Source: Streptomyces antnestii
GTDB lineage: Bacteria > Actinomycetota > Actinomycetes > Streptomycetales > Streptomycetaceae
Length of the DNA: 64,000 nucleotides
Assembly: GCF_004005495.1 (NCBI RefSeq)
Contig: NZ_RZYA01000001.1
Span: 1,019,543 to 1,083,542 of the forward strand
Direction: 5' to 3'
Shown here: piece by piece, positions 37,874 to 46,852 of the stretch
How positions within the stretch are numbered: the stretch's first letter is position 1
Layout of the letters: each line of letters starts with the position of its first letter
Notes under the pieces: generated by a model
Database searches by the model: none
Told to the model about the DNA's origin: nothing
What the model saw: the letters and a program-made list of their open reading frames with translations, nothing else
Made by a program: the position numbers and the translations under genes

Positions 37874-38850
37874 TCAGCGGGACGACGGGCAGTGGAGGCG
37901 GGTGGTGAGGAGGTTGGGGTCCTGCTGCGTGACATAGGCGGCGTCGGCCACGTACACCGTGTCTCCCCGAACGGCGATGGAAGTGGGGTTCTGCAGGCCG
38001 TCGGTGTGGTTGAGGACGACGGTGTGGCCGCCGTTCCCGGACACCAGGGCCACCTCGCTGTCGGCGTTCAGCGCCGCGAGGAGCTGGTCGCCGCGGCCCG
38101 TGGACGCGAAGTCGTCGACGCCGGTCAGGCCCGTTGCGGCGGTGCGGGCCGCGCCCGGGGTGCCGTCGCGCAGGACCGGGATGCGCATCAGGGTGCCGTG
38201 GTCGAGGTTGCTCACCCACACGGCTCCGTCGTGCACCTTCACGCCGTTGACTCCCAGGAAGCCGGCCGGGGCGAGGGCGGAGACAGTCGCCCACACCTCG
38301 GGGGTGCCGCCGGTCGCGGGTATCCGCCAGATCCGGCCGAGCACCGAGTCGGCGGCGTACAGCTGCCCGGTCGACCCGTCGAGGGCCAGGCCGTTGGGCA
38401 GGGTGTCGGCGGGCAGCGCCGCGATGTGCTCCGGGCTGCCGCCGAGACGCAGCCGCCAGACGTCGGTGAGGTCGTCGGTGCCGGTGCCGGTGGCGTAGAG
38501 GAAGTAGAGCGTGTGGTCGTGGCCCTGGACGATGCCGCCGAGGAAGGGCGACCCGAGCACAGGCGTCCGGGCGTCCGAGGACGGCGCGGGCAGCATCGCG
38601 AGGACGCGGACCGTGCCGGTCCGCTCGATCACCGCGACCTGACGGGGAAAGGCGAAGGTGACCGCGGCGGCACCGCCCGGAAGCAGGGTGAGGTTCTCGG
38701 GCTGCTGTCCCTTGGCGAGGTCGAAGTGGGCGGCGAAGGACGTCGACGTCAGCGGTGGCTGGGCCGCGAGGGCCGTGTCCGCGCTCGTGATCGTGGTGGC
38801 GAGTGCCGTGGTACCACCACGGCGGCGGCAAGAACTCTGCGAAGCTGCAT
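37874..38850 (-). pseudogene. Secreted SMP-30/NHL-type beta-propeller protein, frameshifted signal peptide
   Basis: From ATG 38850 the signal peptide MQLRRVLAAAVVV runs for 13 residues; a one-base deletion near 38813 then shifts the frame. The remaining 310 or so residues are uninterrupted: TALATTITSADTALAAQPPL, FDLAKGQQPENLTLLPGGAA, LPNGLALDGSTGQLYAADS, RIWRIPATGGTPEVWATVSA, LGVNGVKVHDGAVWVSNLDH and NPTSIAVRGDTVYVADAAYV. The repeating blades resemble SMP-30/gluconolactonase-like propellers. A signal peptide joined one base out of frame suggests either a very recent mutation or a sequence error. Confidence 0.72.
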
Positions 38851-39049
38851 GGCCCGACCGTGGGCTCGCACGGCCCGGCGACATGTCCCGTGGCGCACGG
38901 CGCCCTGCCGCTGAGCGCCAGGGCCCGGCGGCAGGGCACTGGAGGGTTCGTTGCGGTGCGCGCACGGTCATGGCGGCCGGGCGGGCGACGGCTAGCGTTC
39001 GGCGCATCCCAGTCATGCGCAACGCAACTCGCCGGAAGAAGAGAAACCC

Positions 39050-40138
39050 ATGCAATTCGGCATCTTCACGGTCGGTGATGTGACGACCGACCCGACCACG
39101 GGACATACTCCCTCGGAACGCGAACGCATCAAGGCGATGGTCGCCATCGCGCTCAAGGCGGAGGAGGTCGGCCTCGACGTCTTCGCGACCGGTGAGCACC
39201 ACAACCCGCCGTTCGTGCCCTCCTCCCCGACCACGATGCTCGGCCACATCGCCGCCCGCACCGAGAAGCTGATCCTCTCCACCGCCACGACGCTGATCAC
39301 CACCAACGACCCGGTGAAGATCGCCGAGGACTACGCGATGCTCCAGCACCTGGCCGACGGCCGGGTCGACCTGATGCTGGGCCGCGGCAACACCGGCCCC
39401 GTCTACCCGTGGTTCGGGCAGGACATCCGCCGGGGTCTCGACCTGGCCAAGGAGAACTACGCGCTGCTGCGCCGCCTGTGGCGCGAGGACGTAGTCGACT
39501 GGGAGGGGAAGCTCCGCAGCCCGCTCCAGGGGTTCACCGCCACCCCGCGGCCGCTGGACGGGGTCCCGCCGTTCGTCTGGCACGGCTCCATCCGGTCTCC
39601 GGAGATAGCGGAGCAGGCGGCCTTCTACGGTGACGGCTTCTTCCACAACAACATCTTCTGGCCGGCCGACCACACCCGGCGCATGGTCCAGCTGTACCGG
39701 CGGCGGTACGCCTTCCACGGTCACGGCCGGCCAGAGGAGGCGATCGTGGGTCTCGGCGGCCAGGTGTTCATGCGGAAGAACTCCCAGGACGCCGTACGGG
39801 AGTTCCGGCCCTACTTCGACAACGCGCCCGTCTACGGGCACGGGCCGTCCCTGGAGGAATTCACCGAGCAGACCCCGCTGACCGTGGGCTCCCCCCAGCA
39901 GGTCATCGAACGTACGCTGACCTTCCGCGAGTCGGTCGGCGACTACCAGCGGCAGCTGTTCCTGATGGACCACGCCGGGCTGCCGCTGAAGACCGTGCTG
40001 GAGCAGCTCGACATCCTGGGCAACGAGGTCGTACCCGTCCTGCGCAAGGAGTTCGCAGCCGAGCGGCCGGCGAACGTGCCCGCGGCCCCGACCCACACCT
40101 CCCTGGTCGCCGCCGCACGACAGGAGGCCGCCGCGTGA
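39050..40138 (+). CDS. LLM-class flavin-dependent monooxygenase (CE1758 family)
   Basis: A 362-residue luciferase-like TIM-barrel enzyme using reduced FMN. Motifs: MQFGIFTVGDVTTDPTTG, FATGEHHNPPFVPSSPTTML, ILSTATTLITTNDPVKIAED, LQHLADGRVDLMLGRGNTGP and VYPWFGQDIRRG. The sequence resembles the CE1758 subfamily, which is regularly paired with a CE1759-type FMN reductase, as here (GTGA overlap with the next gene). ATG 39050 is preceded by GGAAGAAGAG. The substrate is unknown. Confidence 0.92.
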   Translation: MQFGIFTVGDVTTDPTTGHTPSERERIKAMVAIALKAEEVGLDVFATGEHHNPPFVPSSPTTMLGHIAARTEKLILSTATTLITTNDPVKIAEDYAMLQHLADGRVDLMLGRGNTGPVYPWFGQDIRRGLDLAKENYALLRRLWREDVVDWEGKLRSPLQGFTATPRPLDGVPPFVWHGSIRSPEIAEQAAFYGDGFFHNNIFWPADHTRRMVQLYRRRYAFHGHGRPEEAIVGLGGQVFMRKNSQDAVREFRPYFDNAPVYGHGPSLEEFTEQTPLTVGSPQQVIERTLTFRESVGDYQRQLFLMDHAGLPLKTVLEQLDILGNEVVPVLRKEFAAERPANVPAAPTHTSLVAAARQEAAA

Positions 40139-40782
40139 GCTCCACCGCCCCGACCGGAGGCCGCCCGGTGCGGCTCGTCGCTGTGTCAGCGGGACTGAGC
40201 ACCCCGTCCGGCACCCGTCTGCTCGCGGACCGGCTCGCCGAGGCGGTCCACGGCGAACTCGAACCGCAGGGCTACGAGGTGGAGAGCCGCGTCGTCGAGC
40301 TGCGCGAACTGGCTGTCGCCATCGCCAACCACCTCGTCACCGGATTCCCGCCGCCCCCGCTCGCCGCCGCCATCGACGCTGTGACGGGCGCCGACGGCCT
40401 GATCGCCGTGACCCCCGTGTTCAGCGCCTCCTACAGCGGGCTGTTCAAGTCGTTCTTCGACCTGATCGACCCCGGCGCCCTCACCGGCAGGCCGGTCCTG
40501 GTCGCCGCGACGGGCGGGACGGCCCGGCACTCCCTGGTCCTGGAGCACGCGCTGCGTCCGCTCTTCGCCTACCTGCGCGCCGTCGTCGTACCGACCGGCG
40601 TGTACGCGGCGTCCGAGGACTGGGGGACCGGCGGCGACGCGTATGCCGAGGGGCTGCCCGCGCGCATCCGCCGGGCGGGCAGCGAACTGGGCGCCCTGAT
40701 GGCCGCCCGGTCCGCGGATCCGGAGCCCGGGGACGAGATCAGCGCCCTCGAACGGCAGCTGTCCGACCTGCGGTTCGACTGA
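40135..40782 (+). CDS. NADPH-dependent FMN reductase (CE1759 family)
   Basis: A 215-residue flavodoxin-fold reductase. PVRLVAVSAGLSTPSGTRLL holds the FMN phosphate loop; LIAVTPVFSASYSGLFKSFF and DLIDPGALTGRPVLVAATGG are typical of FMN_red proteins. Start GTG 40135 overlaps the monooxygenase stop, so it likely delivers FMNH2 to that enzyme. The gene ends 12 bp from the convergent LysR gene. Confidence 0.92.
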   Translation: MSSTAPTGGRPVRLVAVSAGLSTPSGTRLLADRLAEAVHGELEPQGYEVESRVVELRELAVAIANHLVTGFPPPPLAAAIDAVTGADGLIAVTPVFSASYSGLFKSFFDLIDPGALTGRPVLVAATGGTARHSLVLEHALRPLFAYLRAVVVPTGVYAASEDWGTGGDAYAEGLPARIRRAGSELGALMAARSADPEPGDEISALERQLSDLRFD

Positions 40783-40794
40783 GACACGTTCGTT

Positions 40795-41665
40795 TCAGGT
40801 GATGTGGCGCAGCAGTGCCGCGACGGCCGCCGGGGGCTCGCCCGGCGGCCGTACCACTATCACCTGCCAGCTCGGCGCGTGCCGGGCGAACCGGTAGGTC
40901 GCCAGGTCCGGGAAGCGGTGGGAGCCGGTCGGCGGCATGATGCAGACGCCGAGGCCGGCCCGGACCAGTTCGGACGCGGCCACGATGTCGTTGACCTCGA
41001 AGGTCGTGGCGCGTTCGACGCCGGCCGCCCGGAACGCGCGGTCGGCCGCGTCGCGGATCGCCCAGCCGGGGGTGAACTCCACCTGTGGCAGCTCGGCGAT
41101 GTCGGCGAGGTCGACCGTGTCCTCGGCACCGTTCGTGGTGAGGCTCCGGCGGGGCGAGGCCACCAGCACCATCTCCTCGCGGGCCCGCAGCCTGGTCACC
41201 AGACCGCGCTGCTGCTGGCGGTCCAGGGCCACCACCGCCAGGTCCACCGTGCCCTCGCGCAGCGCCTGCCGGATGTCGAAGACGGCCGCCTGCCGCAACT
41301 GGACCACCACCCGCGGATGTTTCGCCCGCAGCGCGGTCAGCGCGTGATGCAGGTTCGCCAGACCCCTGCATGGTGCCGACCGTCACCCGCCCGCGCAGCT
41401 CGCCCTTCGCCGCGTCGACCGCCTCGCGGGGCGGCTCGGCGGCGCGCAGGGCCTGCCGGGCCGCCGGGACGAACGCCTCACCGGCCGGGGTGAGCCTGAC
41501 CCGGTGCGTGGTCCGGTTGAACAGCGGGGTGCCCAGCTCGCGTTCCAGGGCGCGGACCGTGCCGGAGACGGCGGACTGGACCACGTGCAGCCGCCGCGCG
41601 GCCGCCGGGAACCCGCCCGCATCCGCCACCGCGACGACGACTTCCATCTGCCGTAGGTCCATCAT
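40795..41665 (-). pseudogene. LysR-family regulator, one-base frameshift
   Basis: ATG 41665 (GGGAG upstream) starts MDLRQMEVVVAVADAGGFPA, AARRLHVVQSAVSGTVRALE, RELGTPLFNRTTHRVRLTPA, a complete winged HTH. At MQG near 41366 a run of four G should be three: removing one G joins LANLHHALTALRAKHPRVVV, QLRQAAVFDIRQALREGTVD, FTPGWAIRDAADRAFRAAGV and SELVRAGLGVCIMPPTGSHR. The repaired protein of about 290 residues is normal for LysR. It is convergent with the FMN reductase gene. The homopolymer context leaves open a sequencing error. Confidence 0.82.
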
Positions 41666-41719
41666 CCGCTCCCGCCGGCGCAGCGCCCGCCTCGGCAAGT
41701 CGGCGATCCTCGCCGCATC

Positions 41720-42328
41720 CTAGGCGGGCTGGCCGCGGACGTCGGCGCGGACCAGGGGAGTGTCGACCAGGTGCTCCGCCAGGAACCAGGCCTGCAGCTC
41801 CCCGCTGCGGATCACCTGCGAGACCAGCAGGTCGTTGGTGCCATCGTCGCCCATTTCGCCGGCCCGGCCGGCCGCGTCATGGGCATCGATCAGGATCGTC
41901 TCGCGGGCCTCCAGGAGTCGCGAGAGCATCGCCGGGGCCTCCTCGACGCCGTCCGGCGGACGCGGGATCGAGGTGATCTCTGCGACATGCCGCGGGTCGC
42001 CCACCGCGACTCCGCCCAGGGTCTGGACCCGCTCGGCGATCGTGTCGACGAGGGCCAGCTGGTCGTCGGCGTGCTTGTCCAGCAGCAGGTGCAGCTGGTA
42101 GAAGGTCGCGCCGCGCAGTAGCCAGTGGTGCTTCTTGTTGAGGCCGTACAGGATCTGCGTGTCCGCCAGGACCCGGTTCAGACGCTGGCAGGAGAACATG
42201 CGCGCCTCGTACGAGAGGCCGAGGGGGAACTGCTTGACGGTCCCGAACTCCTGGATGACCTCGCCCTTCTGGTGCAGCCACGGCTGACTGTGCTGCAAGG
42301 CTTTCCCAGGCTCGGAGCTGGTGGTCAT
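41720..42328 (-). CDS. Dps-family ferritin-like DNA-protection protein
   Basis: A 202-residue Dps/bacterioferritin-like protein that would form a 12-mer storing iron oxidised with peroxide. The ferroxidase-forming helix is KKHHWLLRGATFYQLHLLLD with KHADDQLALVDTIAERVQTL (His and Asp/Glu ligands in the usual spacing), followed by GGVAVGDPRHVAEITSIPRP. N- and C-terminal extensions are typical of Streptomyces Dps. It has its own upstream spacer of about 200 bp facing the disulfide oxidoreductase gene. Confidence 0.9.
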   Translation of the reverse strand: MTTSSEPGKALQHSQPWLHQKGEVIQEFGTVKQFPLGLSYEARMFSCQRLNRVLADTQILYGLNKKHHWLLRGATFYQLHLLLDKHADDQLALVDTIAERVQTLGGVAVGDPRHVAEITSIPRPPDGVEEAPAMLSRLLEARETILIDAHDAAGRAGEMGDDGTNDLLVSQVIRSGELQAWFLAEHLVDTPLVRADVRGQPA

Positions 42329-42539
42329 GGTGCGCCTCCTGGCGGATGTCCGATGCGGCTGTTTACGCGAGTGACGCTAGGCGCGACGGTGGGGGAGGCG
42401 TTGCCCAGAAGCGCCCGAGCCGGCACCCCCGAGCGCACCCGGTTCGCTCTGGGACCGACCGCCGTGCACGCACGGACACGGGCCGTCCGCCGTACCGCTC
42501 TACCGTCGGTGGCCGGTAGCCGTACGGAGTGAGGCAGAC

Positions 42540-43901
42540 ATGAACGAGCAGGTGGACGTGGTCGTCGTCGGCCTGGGGCCGGGTGGGGAGTACCTGGCGG
42601 GCACCCTCGCCGAGGCGGGGCTCGACGTGGTCGGCGTCGAGGCGGAGCTGGTCGGGGGCGAGTGCCCGTACTGGGGGTGTGTGCCCAGCAAGATGATGAT
42701 CCGGGCCGGGAATGCCCTCGCCGAGGCCCGGCGCGTACCCGCCCTGGCCGGGCAGGCGGAGGTGGCCCCGGACTGGGGTCGGGTCGCCGGGCGTATCCGG
42801 GACGAGGCCACCGACGACTGGAACGACACGGCCGCGGCCGACCGGCTGGCCGCCAAGGGCGGCCGCCTGGTCCGCGGCCGGGGCCGTCTCACCGGCCCGC
42901 GCCAGGTGACGGTCGACGGACGGGGGTTGGAGGCTCGCCGGGGTGTCGTCCTGGCCACCGGCAGCCGCCCCCGCATACCCCCGGTGCCCGGCCTCGCAGC
43001 CACACCCTACTGGACCAACCGCGACGCCATGTCCGCCAAGGAGCTCCCGGCGTCGATGCTGGTGCTCGGCGGCGGTGCCATCGGCGCCGAAGTCGCCCAG
43101 GTCTTCGCCCGGTTCACCTGCCGGGTCACCGTGGTCGAAGGGCAGGCGCGACTGCTGGCCCAGGAGGAACCGGAGGCGGGCCAACTCGCCACCGAGGCCC
43201 TGCGCGCCGACGGAGTGACCGTCCTGACCGGGGCGCGGGTCAGCCAAGTCGCCCATGACGGTGCCGAGTTCACCGTGTGGCTCGAAGGCGAGGCCGAGCC
43301 CCGCCATGCCGAGCGGCTGCTCGTGGCCACCGGACGGTACAGCGAACTCGCCGAGCTGGGCGTCGAGGCGGCCGGGCTCGACCCGACCGCGCGGGCCGTC
43401 CCCACCGACGGACAGATGCGGGCGGCGGACGGTCTGTGGGCGGTCGGCGACATCACCGGCCGGGGCGCCTTCACGCATGTGTCCATGTATCAGGCGCAGA
43501 TCGCCGTCCGTGACATCCTCGGCAGGCCCGGCCCCGACGCCGACTACCGGGCGCTGCCCCGGGTCACCTTCACAGACCCCGAGATCGCGGCCGTGGGGCT
43601 GACTGAGCGGCAGGCCCGCGACCGGGGGCTGCGGGTGCGGACCGCCGTACTGCCGAACGCGTCCTCGACCCGTGGCTGGATCCACGGGCCGGGAGGCGAG
43701 GGTTTCCTCAAGCTGGTCGAGGATGCCGACCGAGGTGTCCTGGTCGGGGCGACCTCGGCGGGACCGGCGGGTGGCGAGCTGCTCTCTGGGCTGAACGTCG
43801 CCGTCCACGCCGAGGTCCCGGTCGAGCGGCTGCGGCACATGATCTACACGTACCCGACCTTCCACCGCGCGATGGAGGCGGCCCTGGCGGCCCTACGCTG
43901 A
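42540..43901 (+). CDS. Class I pyridine nucleotide-disulfide oxidoreductase (mercuric-reductase-like)
   Basis: A 453-residue flavoprotein. FAD fold VVVGLGPGGEYLAGTLAEAG, redox-active pair in GGECPYWGCVPSKMMI (C-x4-C, class I), NAD(P) fold MLVLGGGAIGAEVAQVFARF and second FAD contact AADGLWAVGDITGRGAFTHV. The C-terminal dimer domain has PRVTFTDPEIAAVGLTERQA and ends VERLRHMIYTYPTFHRAMEA, where the His of class I enzymes appears as YTYPTFH. Family members reduce disulfides, lipoamide or mercuric ion; neither a Hg-binding Cys pair at the C-terminus nor mer genes are present. GAGG precedes ATG 42540. Confidence 0.92.
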   Translation: MNEQVDVVVVGLGPGGEYLAGTLAEAGLDVVGVEAELVGGECPYWGCVPSKMMIRAGNALAEARRVPALAGQAEVAPDWGRVAGRIRDEATDDWNDTAAADRLAAKGGRLVRGRGRLTGPRQVTVDGRGLEARRGVVLATGSRPRIPPVPGLAATPYWTNRDAMSAKELPASMLVLGGGAIGAEVAQVFARFTCRVTVVEGQARLLAQEEPEAGQLATEALRADGVTVLTGARVSQVAHDGAEFTVWLEGEAEPRHAERLLVATGRYSELAELGVEAAGLDPTARAVPTDGQMRAADGLWAVGDITGRGAFTHVSMYQAQIAVRDILGRPGPDADYRALPRVTFTDPEIAAVGLTERQARDRGLRVRTAVLPNASSTRGWIHGPGGEGFLKLVEDADRGVLVGATSAGPAGGELLSGLNVAVHAEVPVERLRHMIYTYPTFHRAMEAALAALR

Positions 43902-44155
43902 GCGCTCTGCGCTGTTCCGGCGCTCGGTGAGCCAGTACAGCAGCGCCAGCACCGGCAGGGCGGCCCGGAAGAGGCTGACCGCGTTCCATGATCCGACCCA
44001 GCGCTCGGCGATCGCATTCATCTGGGGCGCGCTTGGCAGGATCGGCACCACGCGGGCGCCGGCGGCGGTGAAGACCGCGTCGAAGGCCTGATTGAAGTAG
44101 CCGGCGTTGTCGTGGATCAGGTACCGGATGCCGGCGATGCGGGTGTTGTCGGCGT
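43893..44155 (-). pseudogene. Family B transposase fragment joined to a membrane-protein tail
   Basis: The frame reads ADNTRIAGIRYLIHDNAGYF, NQAFDAVFTAAGARVVPILP, PQMNAIAERWVGSWN (integrase core close to the copy at 61357), then abruptly AVSLFRAALPVLALLYWLTE, RRNSAERSA, a hydrophobic C-terminus unrelated to transposases. So a truncated element lies fused to the end of an unknown membrane-protein gene. Confidence 0.6.
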
Positions 44156-44529
44156 ACTCGAGAATGTGCCCAGTCACGTACGGACAAACGTGCCCAGCGA
44201 GATGACAGGATGTTCGCTCGGCGCGGGCGGAGTCGTGCCACGATGTCTTTGTGGAAAGTCCTGGTCTCTCAGCGCGTCGTCGCATGCTGATCGAGGCGGT
44301 CGTCGTGGTCGCGGCGCCTGCTTCGGATCAGGTGGCTTGGCTGGACGAATACGACGTGCCGCCGGACGTCCCTGACCAGAAGGCCAAGTTGCCGGCGCCG
44401 TAGCAGCGCACACAGCACGGCCGATCATCATGCCGCCACCACCGCCTCTGCGCGAGAGCGCCGACGCGGGTGACCACGCCTGGCACCGAACCCCGCTCCC
44501 ACCTGCATGGATGAGGTTATCGGCAAGGG

Positions 44530-44870
44530 CAGGGCCTGCGGGAGATGATCCGCCGCGGACAGCCCATCACCTTCCGCGGCCTCGCCCAGACCGCAGACGT
44601 CTCACTCGACTTTCTCTACCAGTGCATCGAGCTCCGCCGACGCGTCGAACAGCTCCGGGACCAGCCGCGAAGCCAGCCGCCACAGCCTGCAGAACAACCG
44701 CCCGACGACTCGCCAGCAGCGTGGTCCGCACCTTCAGCGCCCAGCTCGCCGAACTCAAGCAACGGCACCGCGACGAAGTCCAAGCCCTGCGGCAGGCCAT
44801 CGAAGCGGCCGAGAGCGAGAGCCTCGAACTTCGGCGCCGCCTCGGCTTCGGCACAGTGCCCGCCCCGAGA
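44530..44870 (+). pseudogene. DUF6262 (Tn554 TnpC-like) protein, frameshifted
   Basis: MIRRGQPITFRGLAQTADVS, LDFLYQCIELRRRVEQLRDQ and PRSQPPQPAEQPPDD occur in one frame from 44545, then a shift near 44715 gives SSVVRTFSAQLAELKQRHRD, EVQALRQAIEAAESESLELR, RRLGFG. This is the helical accessory protein that accompanies paired tyrosine recombinases of Tn554 type. The N-terminal dozen residues are unclear. A possible 39-residue remnant frame lies at 44284-44403 upstream. Confidence 0.65.
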
Positions 44871-44904
44871 CCTCCTGTCATCGCTCTAGTGCGGAGGCAC
44901 GGCC

Positions 44905-45984
44905 TCAGTGGGGCGCCGTGACCGCAGCGCCTCGGATCCGCTCGATCTCAGCGGCCGGGAATGGTGTTCGTTTACTCTCGGTGAGTAGGCGGCGGAGGAA
45001 CTCGCCCATGACGACGGCGGTCCGGCCATGCCTGTCGATGATCGCCGCGATCTCAGGCCGGACCCCCTCGGGCTGTTGGCCAGTTACCCACTCGCGCAGA
45101 AACTCCTCGTGTTCCGTGCCGCCGCGCATGCGCTCGGGCAAGTGGTGGCGGAGGAGATGCCTCGCGGTGTGGCAGTGGTCGTAGGCGAGATGGTTTGAGA
45201 GGAACTCGGCCTCGACCACTGACAGTTCGAAGCTGGAGCTCAGGGCGAGTCCGAAGTCCGCGAAGTAGAGCAGTTGGCCGTCGGTCAGGACATTGGCGAA
45301 GTGAGTGTCGAAGTGGACCAGCCCGTGCGAGCTCATGAAGGCGGTCCCCCTCGCCAGAGCCTCCTCCACCCACGGATAAGGCGAGCCCTCTTCGCTCTCC
45401 AGCACACCTTCCTGGCGGTCGTCCAGCCACGCGGCGAGCGTCTGCGGCACGTGTTCCAGGAAGAGCACCAGGCTGGACGAAGACCGGCCGATGGCCTCCA
45501 GCCGCTCGCGCACCGCTGATGAGCCCTCCCAGTGCGCGACCGCCCCCTCGATGCCCCCCAACTCGTCGGCGAACCCCTCGGGAGGGGAGTCGGGCAGGAT
45601 GCGCCAGTGGTACATCAGCGGAAAGCCCTCGTACTCATTCCCAAGGACCCAGTGAGTCGTCATCGTGTGCACGGCCAGCTCCCGCCAGGCCCCGAACCCC
45701 GACGACCCCACCCCGTACTGGTAGAACATCGGCAGCCCGAAGAGATTCGCCGTCGACCGCACGTTCTCCGGTCGCAACTCCAGCTCCGTCAAGGGGACCC
45801 GCTTGACGAACACCCGCGCCCCGTCAATGTCCAGCTCCGCCGACCGGCCCCCGATGCCCGACCTGAGTGGGCTGGCGGCAGCCACGACCTCGCCAAGCCG
45901 ACGGTCGCTCAGCAGGGACAGGCGCGTGGCCACGGTCCCATAAGTCGCGAGCCGCCCGGCATACCGCGGGTCTGGGTGCTGCAT
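44905..45984 (-). CDS. Protein-kinase-like / phosphotransferase family protein
   Basis: A 359-residue soluble protein with a kinase-like fold. The ATP Lys is in ARVFVKRVPLTELE (about residues 54-67), the catalytic loop is GLVHFDTHFANVLTDG (HxDxxxxN form) and the metal loop is YFADFGLALS. The glycine loop is poorly defined (SGIGGRSAELDIDG). These motifs are those of atypical small-molecule or protein kinases. The start at 45984 (MQHPDPRYAGRLATYGTVAT) is the only plausible one. IS debris flanks it on both sides. The substrate cannot be inferred. Confidence 0.75.
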   Translation of the reverse strand: MQHPDPRYAGRLATYGTVATRLSLLSDRRLGEVVAAASPLRSGIGGRSAELDIDGARVFVKRVPLTELELRPENVRSTANLFGLPMFYQYGVGSSGFGAWRELAVHTMTTHWVLGNEYEGFPLMYHWRILPDSPPEGFADELGGIEGAVAHWEGSSAVRERLEAIGRSSSSLVLFLEHVPQTLAAWLDDRQEGVLESEEGSPYPWVEEALARGTAFMSSHGLVHFDTHFANVLTDGQLLYFADFGLALSSSFELSVVEAEFLSNHLAYDHCHTARHLLRHHLPERMRGGTEHEEFLREWVTGQQPEGVRPEIAAIIDRHGRTAVVMGEFLRRLLTESKRTPFPAAEIERIRGAAVTAPH

Positions 45985-46082
45985 TGTGGACTCCTCGATG
46001 CCCCGAACCGAGGCGTCGGTGATCTCACGAACGTGATCGACCCTATCCGCCGGGGCCTGTGCGTGCGGATAATCTTGTCACC

Positions 46083-46430
46083 CTATGCGACCTGGGCGTA
46101 TTCGTGGATGAGGCCGCCGAGGCGGTCGGGCCGGATGACATGCGATGGGCCATCGACTACGGGTGGTTCGGGCGCACCGGCATTGTCAGGGGAGCGTTGT
46201 CCGAGTGATCGGTGAGGTCGGTGCGCGTTGTGGTGGTCGGCGTACTCGTCGACCACGAGGCGCAGGTGCCGCTCTCTGGTGATCAGGATCCGCTTGGTGG
46301 CCTCGCGGCGGCATGATCCGACCCAGCGCTCGGCGATCGCATTCATCCGGGGCGGGTCCGGCAGGATCGGCACCACGCGGGCGCCGACGGCGGTGAAGAC
46401 CGCCGTGCCGGCCAACGCAATGGTGGATGC
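46083..46430 (-). pseudogene. Family B transposase C-terminal fragment
   Basis: TAVFTAVGARVVPILPDPPR, MNAIAERWVGSCRREATKRI, ERHLRLVVDEYADHHNAHRP, HRSLGQRSPDNAGAPEPP and GLIHEYAQVA end the gene at 46083. The flank just beyond (TTGTCACCCTATGCGACCTG) matches that of the longer copy (TGTCACCTTATGCGACCTG near 61349), so the right IS end is preserved. Confidence 0.8.
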
Positions 46431-46615
46431 CGAAGCCGACGTGCCCGGCCGCGCAGGTCATCACCGTCACCGGCTTCGTCGCCCTGGCCGACCATGACGG
46501 GATACCTCTCCTGCCTGCGACCGCGGTCTCCTCGCCCATCGCCAAGCTGTCGCACGGTACGGCCGCACCACCCTGTGGGGTTCCATAACTCAGCCAGCGG
46601 CGATGACCTGCATCT

Positions 46616-46705
46616 CTACGCCGTTCCCTCGTACTCGTTGATAAGGCCTTTGAGGATCGGTCGGCGTTTGATCCGCTCGTGGGTGAGGTCGGTGATGGCG
46701 GGAAG
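46616..46705 (-). pseudogene. DDE-transposase extreme C-terminus
   Basis: Only AITDLTHERIKRRPILKGLI, NEYEGTA remains, the typical end of Streptomyces integrase-type transposases. A second such stub is at 53912-53974. Confidence 0.6.
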
Positions 46706-46852
46706 TCTGTTGGGCGACCGAAGGGGAGTAGCGCGAGGAGGAGCACTACACCGGGAGCTGGGGCGCGAGGCCGCTGACGCGCGGTGCTGGTCGCGGCGGG
46801 GGCAGGCCCTGGGCCGGATGTCGGGCCCGCCGGGCGGCCTATAGTCGGTCTC

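Noticed and set aside
37874..40096. A 740-codon open frame spanning the propeller gene and antisense to the monooxygenase
   Set aside because: Only its C-terminal 310 codons look like protein; the rest is antisense to a clear LLM monooxygenase. The real start is ATG 38850 with a frameshifted signal peptide.
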